Shown here: positions 38,917-50,200 of the stretch, one piece after another | Numbering within the stretch: the first letter of the stretch is position 1 | Layout: each line of letters starts with the position of its first letter | Assembly (NCBI GenBank): GCA_963693285.1 | Contig: OY848923.1 | Coordinates: 2,986,038-3,050,037, forward strand | DNA from: Xestospongia muta | Lineage: Eukaryota; Porifera; Demospongiae; Haplosclerida; Petrosiidae | Length of the DNA: 64,000 nucleotides | Reading direction: 5' to 3' | Made by a program: the position numbers and the translations under genes | The notes under the pieces: model-generated | Database searches by the model: none | What the model saw: the letters and a program-made list of their open reading frames with translations, nothing else | Told to the model about the DNA's origin: nothing

Positions 38917-41900
38917 TAACATTCATAGCTGTCATTAAAACTTACCATCAACTGTGAAGTTTATTGACTCATTTCTAACAACATCAAGAATGAATTCATT
39001 TTCAAAAACAATACGAATCTCGCAAGTATACTCTCCAGAGTCAAGATCATCCACTGGATTAAACACTAAAGTACTCTCAAATACATCAGATGTTGGATGA
39101 GTAGTGTTACTAATAGTATTAACTATTTTGCCTTGAGTATTAGTCCAAACAGCAATATATTCTACTGGTGTGTCTACAATTATAGGTACATAATATTGTG
39201 ATGCAGGCATCTTTAGTGTTGCATTTAATTTTGCAGTACATATTAAGTCTAAGAGAGTACCCTCATATATAGTACCATTGGATGGAGTCATAGTTACATT
39301 GACATCAGGTGATGGTACTGTGTAGAGAATATTACAGTTAATATACCCAATATGTATCAATTTATCAACTTACATTGAAATTTAACATTGACTTGAGAAC
39401 TGCTACTAACTATATTAATCTGGCTTATAGTAATTGTAGCACGACACTCGTATTTTCCTGCATATGAGGTCCGATAAGCTCCTCTTTGCAATGTTACATT
39501 ATGTTCACTGGAATTAGAGGTTAGTATCCCTGATGTGGTCATTGATTCATTGACACCAATAGGATATGTCCAATGATAGTTGACTGAGATTATCAGTCTA
39601 TCAACAGTGTTAATAGTACATATCATGGAAAAATTTGAAAGTATAGCTATGTATTCAGTAACACTGACTGATAAAGGAGGAAGAGCTATATAGAGAATTA
39701 TTAAAGTTTGTTCAGTTAATTGATGGTTTACCTTCAACTTTGATGCCAAGAGTGGCATTAAAAAAACTTTTTTCAATGTACAATGAAGTTGTGTTCAGAC
39801 TTAGATTGCAGCGATATTCTCCATTGTCTGTAGAATTATCCAGAGGATAGAATCTAAGTATAGCTTTGTAAAGGGTTGATGAGACATTGATAATGCTCTC
39901 TGAAATTCTAGCATTAGTAGGAATAAGATTGCCGTCTCTAGTCCACTGGTTGGTAACAGTGATAGGTACACTGCTAGAATTAATAGCTGCCAGATTAAGG
40001 AGACATGTTATTGTCAGTGGTGTACCAGCATAGAGGGTGTCATTATAGTCAGTAGATATGTCAACTTTTAATGGAGGAACTGTGAAAGAGAGGTATGTAC
40101 TGGTATTGAATGAATAATGCTTGTCTCACTTTTTACAATCAATGTGTAATTGTGTAAGAGTTGATGTTCACTTGATGTATTGTATCTTACAGTACATCTG
40201 TATTCTCCTCTATGATCAAAAGTAACAGGAGATAACAAGAGTGAAAGAGTTGTCATTGATCCAGCTATTGAGGAATTCAACTGTCCATTCAAATCACTAA
40301 TGCCATCTGTTTTGTCCCAACTAACAGTATATGAAATTGGCATTCCATCAAGTTGTTTAACAGAACATTCAAGAGTAAATGTCCGATCAAGCTCTGAAGA
40401 CCCATGAGTAATGATGTTGACCTCAAACAGAGGCAATGCTTAAGAAAATAAGATGAAGATAAATATTAAAATAGATTAGGCTTACCATGCACTGTTACTG
40501 TAGCTGTCTCACTTAACACAGACTCATAGAAAATCACTGGACTGGTAGCATTACACACATATTCACCAGTGTTATTAGCTTGAGCAGAGTTCACTGTCAA
40601 CACACTCCTCACAGTGCTTGATTCTATCATAGTAGTGGTTTCTATAGATAAATCACCACTCCCTAAAAGGACTGTCCCATTATGTGCCCATGTGATACTG
40701 GGAATTGGTACACCAATAGCTTCACAGATCAGTGTAATGTTGTGAATATTAGTAGTGATGTCAATGCTAGAAGGGCTAGTAATAATGACAGGTCCCACTA
40801 ACAATGGAACAAAGGAAATATACATATTAAAGTTTAAGCTGTTTAAAAGTTATTACCATTAACTGTAGCAGTATCAGTCTCATTGCCAGCATCATTGTGT
40901 ACTAAGCATTCATATTGTCCTCCAGTAGACACAGTACTAATGTAATTATAGATTTTCTCAGTAGAAACTATCTCTCCAGTTCTCAAGTATGTCCAACGAA
41001 ATTTATTATGAGGACCACCAAGTGAATTGCATGTCAAAATGACAGTTGAGCCATTGAATGAATTATTAGTTTCTGGAGTTATAGTAACACTACCAACAGG
41101 AGACACTATAGAATACAATTAATAAGTATTAGGTTTATTAATCATGATAATCAAACTAACCAGTCATAACAGCAACATTAGAGGTTGCATTTTCAACAAT
41201 TCCATCAGCCGTTGCAACACAACGATAACTACCAAAGTCTTGATATGTTACTTGAGTAAATAATAATGTCCTAGTAGTTTCTCCTGTAATGGTTTCAAAC
41301 AGTCCACTCATTGTATTCAGCTTCTGCCAAATATATTGTGGTAATGGAAATGAGTCAGCAAAGCAACTGATAGAAACTGATTTGTTAGTTTCTGTTAATA
41401 CATCAATTGGTTGCTGAGTGATTTCAGGACGAACATACAGACTAGTTGTATTAACACCTATGCCAGCGTCATTAATGACAATGCAGGAATATGATCCACC
41501 ATGCACAGAGGCATTTATTGAAGATATCATGAAAGTTGTCCCAGTGGCTAGAGTGATATTGGATAAAGATGATAAAACATTATTGACGCTTAATGGAGAT
41601 GACATCAATAATTGAATATTAGAGCCAGAGTTGATGTAGTTATTAAAGTCAGCATATCGTATCCAGATATATGTATTATTTAGACCACCTCTTGCAAAAC
41701 AAGTAAAGTTAACGTCATTACCATTATTTACATTGACAAATTCTGGATCAATCGTTACACTGTTGTTAGGAGAAACTACAAAAAAATAATAATTTGAAAA
41801 TAATTGGTATACTTACCAAATATTGCAATGGCATCAGAGTAAGCAACTTTATTAATAATTGGAGTTGTGACCTTGCACTCATAATAACCAAAGTCTTCAT

Positions 41901-44900
41901 AAATGACATTTTGTATTGTGTAATTAGGACTGACTGCTCCTACAATTGATTGAAACATTTCATTTTTCACAATCTTTTTAAGCCATTGATAAGTAGGTGA
42001 GGGAAAGGAGTCAGCTTCACAGTAGAGTGTCACAGTATCTCCTGATTGTACATACTGATTTAAAGGTTGTCTGGTAATACTAGGAGAAATATATAAAGTA
42101 ACTGTGTCGTTATCAAATCCAGCTTCATTAATAGCTATACAAGTATACTCTCCTCCATCATCTCCTACAATAGACTCCAGTACTAGTCTTGACTCATTAC
42201 CAACAATGTTGAGATTACTAAGAACTGATGTGACATCTACTGGAGGAGTTATTGGAGACAATGGGTTGCTGCCTCTTATCCAACGATAAATAGTATTGGG
42301 ACCTCCTTGAGCAGTACAATGGAAAGTAGCATTTACAGAACGATTAAGTGTTTGATTTAAAGGGACTACTTCCATGCTATCAGTAGGAGAAACTATAGGC
42401 AATAGGAAAATTAAATAGTAACAGTCTTTATGTACTTACCAGTCACTAAAACAGCTGTTGATGTAACATTTTCAGGAATACCATCAGCTAAGGCCACACA
42501 ACGATAATATCCATAGTCATTGTATCCAACTGGAGAAGTTAGTATGGAATTGACAAAACTAAAAGTTTCAAACAGCCCTGTTGTTCTGTTCATTTTTTCC
42601 CACTGGTATGTTGGGGCTGGAAAGGAGTTGGCTACACATGTAAAGTTGACATAATCACCATAATCCACGTAAATATCATGTGAAGGAGCACTGAGTATTT
42701 CTGGTCGTACTAAGAGAACAACTGTATCATTATCAAATCCAGCTTCATTAATAGCAATACACGTATACTCTCCTCCATCAGCTATTTCAATAGACTCCAA
42801 TACTAGGGTTGAGTCATTACTAATAATGTTAAGAGTGCTCAAAATTGATGTCACATCCAATGGAGCTGGCATTGGAGACAGAGGATTATTTCCTCTTATC
42901 CAGCGGTAGACAGTACTAAGACCAGCTATGGCTGTACAGACAAATGTTGTTGATTGGTTCCTTGAAATTATAGACACAGGTGGAGTTGCTGTAACATTTT
43001 GTACAGGTGTTACTATTGGAAAGACAAACATTAATAAAAGCTGTATCTAAAAACATAATATAGCATATGCTCTAAGCTAAAAATCTTTTACTATACATTC
43101 CGTGAATCATTAATCTTACCATCAACAGTAAAAGTTATTGTTGCATTTCCTACTCCATCAATAAGGAAATCATTACTTGAAGTAATACGTATCTCACATA
43201 CATACTCTCCAGTGTTCTTACTAACAACAGGATTAAATATCAAACTATTTTCATATGTCCCAATATTTTCAGGTAATAATGTAGAATTGGTAGTTGATAC
43301 TACTTGACCTAATGAATTAGTCCAGACTGAGATAACATTCACAGTTGTTGTAACAAAAGAAGATATGGTTGTAGTACATGTCAAGTTCAAGACTGTGCCC
43401 TCAATTATAGGACCAGAAGATGGATTCATGGCAATATTAACATCAGGAGGTGGTACTAGTAGTATTGAAAACATTAAAGGATGGTTTATTTATTGAGCTT
43501 ACTTTGAAGTGTTACATTGTAGTACGAACTAATGCTTGTGACGGTAACATTTATCTGATCTATAGTGAGAGTAGCAAGGCATCCATATTGCCCAGCACTT
43601 GAAGTATTCTGATGATCTAACATGAGTAGTGCCTCTACAGTAGTTGTTGTTGTTGATGACAATGAATAAGGACCATGAATAGGGTAGACCCATCGAAGGC
43701 TAGGTAACACTATTAATCTGTTCACTGTAGAGATTGTGCAAAGCAAATATTGTTGAGAGGAAGTATTGGTATAGACAAGATCAACTGATGGAAAAGGGAG
43801 AGCTACAAAAAAGACTGTAAAGTACTTAATTACTGAATATCTCATTACCATTGACAGTAATATCAACAGAAGCAGTACCAATAGCATTCTCCATACCAGA
43901 TGTACTCACTGTTAGACTGCAGGAGTATTCACCGCTATCTGTAGAGTTGTCCAGAGGATAAAAGTAAAGAACAGCATTGTAGAATGTGGATGAATTATTT
44001 GTGAGGCACTCTTTAATTCTAGAATTGTTAGGTAGAGCATTGCCATTTTTTGACCATATGTTAGTAACATTGAAAGATATATTTGCATATTCAGTAGATG
44101 TCAGATTAAGGGAACAAATGATAGCAAGTGGTGTACCAGCATAGAGTGTACCATTGAAGTCTTGAGAGATTGTCACATTCAATGATGCTAGAGTATTAAA
44201 GAGCATTAGTCATGTTAAACTATCTATATTATTAACAATTATATATATATATATATCTAATTACACTGTAAAAATTGATTTGTTGATTTAACTAATATAT
44301 TGTTATACAGGTTACATTTAATAAACTTAATATGATGTGAAAGTAAATATAACACTGTTTTTATTACTAACATACTACTATTTGTGCAGTTGTAGTGCAT
44401 TAGTAGTAAAAACAGTGTTACGTTTACTTTTACATTACACTAATTTTTCTATATGCAACCTGTATAACAATATTTTAGTTAAATCAACAAATCAATTTTT
44501 ACAGTGTAGTATTATCAAATAAATGCTAATACTAACTCTTGAATTACCAATATCTCTCTTGACATTTCTATGTTGAATCACACTGGGAGGTTCAGACGTT
44601 GGTATTGCTTGATGACGTCCTTTTAAATATGAAAAATAACACATGTACTTTGTTTCAAAAATTGTCTATAATAATCATAATTTTAAAAGGTGTTTTAATG
44701 AGCAGAGCTTATTAGTTAATTGTGAATTCTAAAAACAAACTAGTTAAGTCAGTAGTCACTTTTGGCTGGGAATGACCCAATGTAATGAGGAAATAGGTGT
44801 TAGACAAGGAAAAGGAAAAGTTTGGAATGCAATACTAGATAATTATAATACTTATAGTATTAGATATTGGCATTTAATCCCTGTATACCTCCATATAAGG

Positions 44901-45905
44901 AATGCTAATTTTATTAGTGAGAAGTCATGTGTATACAGAGAAATAACCCATTGTATAGAGTAGAAGGCTTTACAAAAAGTCATTACTATCACTAGCTGTA
45001 TAAATAGCTAAAACTTGAAATGCAATGCTATGATTATATACAGCAATCAGTTATAGTAATGAATTTAAATATTCAATACATTTAAATCACAGAACTAGAA
45101 TAAAGTCTATAATATTATTATACAATGATTACATTGATTGAGCAATTATACTTGTATCAGGCTATAAATAATATTGCCATATTTTACATAGTAACAATCA
45201 TATACACGTTTATCTTACCTGGACATTGTCCCAGTTTGGGAAGTAAAATCCCTTTATTAGTTAGTATTTCTGGAAACATGTTAAAAGACACACTAGAGGA
45301 AACAATGTCAATAGTCAACATGTTAAATGAAGCTTCTTTTGTGGTCATTGGCCTTGAAAATGTCACTGTTAGCAGACCGTTCTTGTATTTGATACTTTTA
45401 TTGTATATTCTAAGAGATTTTGGATTACCAAGTTTACTTGGGGAGGACACATTGCTGCGTCTAAAAATGTTAATGGAATTTTAATTGACTAAAGGTATCA
45501 CATGACGACATAAACATACTTGATTGATTTTGTAACACTATATGTTTCTCCATTTGAATCAACTCCAGTCATCATTACATCATAATTGTGCTAATGACAG
45601 AGAAAGAGATAAAAAAGCTAAAACCCTAAATCATAGTTCTTTATTAGGAAGAGAGGGGGGATTTAATTGTATTATTTGAACCTTACCAAGTATCCAGGAA
45701 TCTTAAAGAATCCAACAGCTAGGTAATGAGATTTACTAACATCAGCAGTGATGATTACATGCAGCATATTGTCATAGACACTCCATTTTCCAGTATAAGA
45801 GTCTGCTTTAACTATATCACTACAAAGTATGCTACCATTAACACAATGCAAACAGCATACAACTAAAAAAAGAGCAACAAATTGCAACTGACAGTCAGCA
45901 GCCAT
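33005..45905 (-). CDS. Gene 5: DOMON-20xIg-5xFN3-TM giant receptor
   Basis: Thirty-one exons sum to 9333 nt (3110 aa) with all phases matching. N-terminus: 45905-45687, 45590-45520, 45460-45219, 44619-44548. Ig exons: 44187-43849, 43802-43503, 43455-43120, three two-domain exons (43012-42440, 42392-41817, 41775-41161), then eleven from 41105-40857 to 37084-36743. FN3 exons: 36621-36304, 36135-35848, 35666-35385, 35024-34827 with 34782-34687, and 34638-34345. Then 34253-34192, 34144-33693 (TM), 33499-33452, 33359-33005. Signal peptide MAADCQLQFVALFLVVCCLH; residues about 25-177 fit DOMON (GKWSVYDNMLHVIITADVS, LAVGFF, LLTVTFSRPMTT). TM about 2944-2969. The 134-aa tail has LYERI and IYASV motifs and shares nothing with genes 1-4. 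DOMON domains usually bind heme or sugars; here that is inference. Confidence 0.84.
38860..38913. repeat. (GA)n microsatellite in gene 5 intron
   Basis: Uninterrupted AG run between the Ig15 and Ig16 exons. On the minus strand it reads as a Ser-Leu repeat frame, which is intronic. Confidence 0.9.
44264..44506. mobile_element. CACTG-family MITE in gene 5 intron
   Basis: 243 bp with nearly perfect terminal inverted repeats of about 50 bp (CACTGTAAAAATTGATTTGT.. and complement), flanked by TA on both sides (44262-44263, 44507-44508), in the intron between the linker exon and Ig1. TA target and absence of coding are typical of Tc1/mariner-derived MITEs. Confidence 0.85.
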
Positions 45906-46690
45906 TTCTAGTAGCTACACAAAAAGCAAATCAATGCGACTACTTTCCTGCTGTGAGCTTCCTTATGTACAGTCAACCACGGAATCATTATAGTAATGTT
46001 GTAAAGTAATATTTACTTTGTCTGGTATGCAAGTGAGTAAATTTAATCAAATCATCTGAAACCAGGCTATAGTGGGAAACCTTTCAAGTGGATAAACTTT
46101 GCACCTTTTCTGCCTTTGAAGTACACATTCCTTACATGCCTCGTACTGAAAAGAAAACAGCGAATATTACCGTCTAGCCTGATATATCTGACCACTGGGA
46201 TAACGATATAAATAAGTATTTTATTTCGTAGTATACTTGCTAATCTGCTAACTTGACATCTGGATATCTTGTTAAATTGTGAGACCACGTGTTGTATAGT
46301 GGGAGGGGTCGTTAGTCATTTATTGTAAGGAAGACGGTTGAGAACTAGACTTCAGGTCAGTATGAAAAGTAGTAGAATTGTTTTGTTACTTAAATCATCA
46401 CAGATATTGAAGGTATGGTTGGGAATAGCTAGTAATAAAGTTAAGAACATACTTGAAGTAATTGTCACATTCCTGAGGTCATTAATAGGCGTGGACTGAG
46501 TCAAAGTATTATATTAATATAAAGACACTGGTGTCACAGCTATACTATTGATTTGTTTATAAGTTATATTTTGTTATTCTAGGCTCAATGTAGTCTCATC
46601 CCCCGACCTACTCGCAAGCTAGAGTAGGTCTGGTCATACCGCTTGACTTTTGTGTCCCCAGTAAGTAACGTGGGGTAGGTGTTGGTATGG
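45906..46690. other. Upstream region of gene 5
   Basis: No TATA box recognised. Small frames here (for example 46067-46288, minus) show no domain or signal peptide. The region presumably holds the gene 5 promoter. Confidence 0.4.
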
Positions 46691-46821
46691 AATTAGAGGT
46701 AGTGTGAAATATGAATATTATCAAATTGAAGTATGTATGAAAGCAAATACATGGTTACTCTTTATGAATCTGCTTTAACACTTCAATTTGATGATATTCA
46801 TATTTCACACTACCTCTAATT
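46691..46821. repeat. 42-bp inverted repeat able to form a hairpin
   Basis: Left arm 46691-46732 (AATTAGAGGTAGTGTGAAAT..) and right arm 46780-46821 are reverse complements over 42 bases with one mismatch, around a 47-base loop; pairing extends a few bases outwards (GTATG). It lies 145 bp left of the LTR element and is not part of it. Could be a tiny palindromic MITE or a small-RNA hairpin. Confidence 0.85.
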
Positions 46822-46966
46822 GCATACTATCTTATAAATTATTGGCTAGTGGAAGTTGTGGTGAGTTGTTTTAAAGGAGGTAATTGGAAAGAGAGATTTA
46901 TTAAATTTTAGTAAGAAACTGTTGTGGGTGTGGCAGTAAAAGTTTGATAATATTATACATGATATA

Positions 46967-47198
46967 TGTTATAATGTTGTATCTAATGGGCTAGTTATAC
47001 TATCATTTAGTTATTACTAGTTATTATTTAGTGTTATTAGTGTTACATCATGCTATGTAATATGAGTCATTATTGCGTATGTGTTATAATTTATTATTAC
47101 GTAATCATTTGTGTATACAAAAGTTGTAATTCCTTTCCTTCTCGCTCTCCTCGTGGCTTTTCCTTGCCTTTCCCGCTCTCTCCGACTCGGTCACTACA
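46967..47198 (+). repeat. 5' LTR
   Basis: 232 bp, TGTTATAATG..CACTACA. By eye no difference from the 3' LTR. Confidence 0.95.
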
Positions 47199-47216
47199 TT
47201 GGCGACGAGGGTATCT
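47199..47216 (+). other. Primer binding site of the retrotransposon
   Basis: TTGGCGACGAGGGTATCT directly follows the LTR, where a tRNA 3' end would pair. I did not assign the tRNA. Confidence 0.6.
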
Positions 47217-47258
47217 GGACTTTATTGTTACTAGCGTGCTTACTACAACTTCAGTGCG

Positions 47259-50200
47259 ATGGCATCAGCAGCACATGGTCAGATGACCTCCTTCGATTCC
47301 TCTAAAGAGACATGGTCGTCCTACTCCGAAAGGCTCGACTTTTACCTTACTGCAAATAAGATTACCGACGCTAAGGTCAAGAGAGCTGTTTTCGTTACCG
47401 TTATTGGCGCTCGCACTTATGGACTACTGAAGAGTTTGCTACAACCGAAGTCTCCAACAGATGACGATATTACCTTACAGAGAATGAAAGATGTCTTGGC
47501 AGCGCACTTCAACCCTAAACCTTCTCCTATCACACAGCGATACAAGTTTCACACTAGAGAAAGACATGAGGGCGAGTCAGTGGCAACCTATGTTGCAGAA
47601 TTGCGAGCACTGGGAGAGCATTGTGATTTTGGGGACACACTGGATAAGATGATACGTGATAGACTGGTATGTGGCATAAATAACCCCCGTATTCAACGAA
47701 GACTACTTCAAGAAGCCGACCTATCGTATGAGGTAGCATTTCAGAAAGCACAAGCAATGGAAGTAGCAGCACTTGACGTCTCCAAGATGTCACCTCAGAA
47801 ACCTTCACAACCTTCAAACCCAGTACACAATTTTCGAAACAAACCCGAACCACACAGACAGAGAAAGATAGAATGTTATCGATGTGGAGCAGAACACTAC
47901 GCTAACAAATGCAAGTTTATAAATGTGGATTGTCGTGCATGTGGGAAAAAGGGCCATTTGGCAAGAGTCTGTCGTAGCAAGAGAGATAAACCAGCAGATA
48001 GTGGCAAGAAAGATAACCCTTCAGACAGCAGAACACCTTCAAAGGATAGGCCAGATCAACTTAGGCAAGGCCATAAGGGATATAAAAACAAACATCACCC
48101 AACACACACCTTAGACAGTCAACCTCAGCCCCCATCTCCTGTAGACTCTGATGAAGACTACGCCTTGTTTACATTGCCTTCTAACACCAAACCCATTGTG
48201 GTTTCTCTTAAAGTAAATAATACTGACCTTTTAATGGAACTGGACACTGGTGCCTCCTTCTCTATTATTAATGAAACCACATACTCCTCCTTCACAAATG
48301 CATTCCCTCCTCTTTCTCCTTCTACAGTGATACTTACTACTTACACTGGAGAAAAGATTACTCCATTAGGCATGGTAGATGTGGAAGTCTCCTACCAAGG
48401 ACAGAATGTTACACTACCACTGTTAATTGTTCCAGGAAAGGGGCCTAACCTTATGGGCAGGAACTGGCTTGAACATATTAAATTAAACTGGTCTGAATTG
48501 CATAATGTTAATTGTCCTTTATTTTCTTTAGGTAACGTACTCAAGACTTATGACGCAGTTTTTCGATCCGAACTCGGTAAATTACAAGGGATCTCCGCTA
48601 AACTTCACATAGCACCCGATGCTCGTCCACGTTTCTTCCGTCCACGACCTGTCGCACTCTCACTCAAAGAGAAAGTACTTAACGAAATTAGTCGTTTAGA
48701 AAATTTGGGAGTTATTATCCCTGTAAAGTATTCGGACTGGGCCGCTCCGATCGTTCCAATTGTTAAAGAAGATGGTTCTATTCGTTTATGTGGCGATTAT
48801 AAAGTTACAATTAATCCGGTTCTTCTCACTGATACATATCCTCTGCCAAGAGTAGATGATCTTTTCGCTGCACTTTCTGGTGGCAAGATTTTCTCCAAAC
48901 TAGACTTAAAACATGCATATCTTCAAGTACCCTTGGACGACTCCTCAAAGAAATATACTACTATTAATACACCGAAAGGTCTCTATCAGTACGAAAGATT
49001 ACCATTTGGAGTGTCCTCTGCACCTTCCCTATTTCAGAGAATTATGGAAAATCTACTAAGCGATTTAAAACACGTATGCGTTTACATTGATGATATACTC
49101 ATAACAGGAGTTGACGAATCCGATCATTTACGTAATTTACAAACCGTTTTACAGAAATTACAAGAAGCCGGTTTAACACTAAAGAAATCTAAATGCAAAT
49201 TTGCCGTTTCATCCGTCGAATATCTGGGACACGTTATTGACTCAGAAGGACTTCACCCAGCAGAATCAAAGGTTAGAGCAATACGAGATGCACCAACACC
49301 CACTAATGTAACTGAATTAAAGTCCTTCTTAGGATTGTTAAACTATTATCACAAATTTTTACCAGATTTAGCAACACAACTAGCACCACTCCACAACTTG
49401 CTATGTCAAAACACTAAGTGGAGCTGGACCTGTATCCATGATGAAGCCTTTACTCTCGCTAAGTCATTACTGCATTCATCTTCATTGTTAGTTCATTATG
49501 ATGAGAACAAACCTCTCATTATCGCTTGCGACGCTTCTCCATATGGTGTAGGAGCAGTACTCAGTCATCGTATGGCTGATGGATCTGAATTACCGGTTGC
49601 TTATGCATCAAGATCGTTATCACCAGCAGAAAAAAAATATTCACAGCTTGAAAAAGAAGCTTTAGCAGTCATTTTTTCAGTAAGGAAATTTCATGATTAT
49701 GTATATGGTAGAAAATTCATACTTTACTCTGATCACAAGCCTTTACAATATCTACTAAGTGAGTCTAAACAGACACCAACTCATGCTTCATCACGTATTC
49801 AGAGATGGGCTCTGATATTATCTGCATACAAGTATACCATACAATACAAACCAGGAAAGAACCTCTCTCACGCCGACGCACTTAGCCGTCTCCCACTTCC
49901 TGATTGTCCTACAACGGTACCAATGCCTCAAGACGTAGTGTCTACGTTAAATCATATTTCAGAATCAATTATTTCAATTGCAAAAATTCAACAATGGACA
50001 GACAAAGATCCAGTATTATCTCGTTTACGTGCACTTGTACTCTCAGGAGGGCAACTTCCTACAGATGTACCAGAAATGAAACAGTATAGTCACATTTTTA
50101 CAGAACTCAGTGTAGCTGATGGTTGTTTACTCAGGGGATCACGAGTTATTATTCCTTTACCTGGTCGATCTACAATACTTTCCCAACTCCATGAAACCCA

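Noticed and set aside
38858..38922. Ser-Leu repeat peptide from the (GA)n tract
   Set aside because: The tract lies in an intron; the Ig16 exon starts at 38819 after a TATAG acceptor.
45125..45484. 119-codon plus-strand frame
   Set aside because: Antisense to DOMON exon 3 of gene 5, which has matching splice phases and motifs.
46067..46288. 73-codon minus-strand frame upstream of gene 5
   Set aside because: No signal peptide, domain or in-phase splice to exon 1 of gene 5, which has its own ATG and signal peptide.
47923..48114. Extra frames overlapping gag-pol
   Set aside because: They are alternative-frame readings of a single intact 1325-codon polyprotein.
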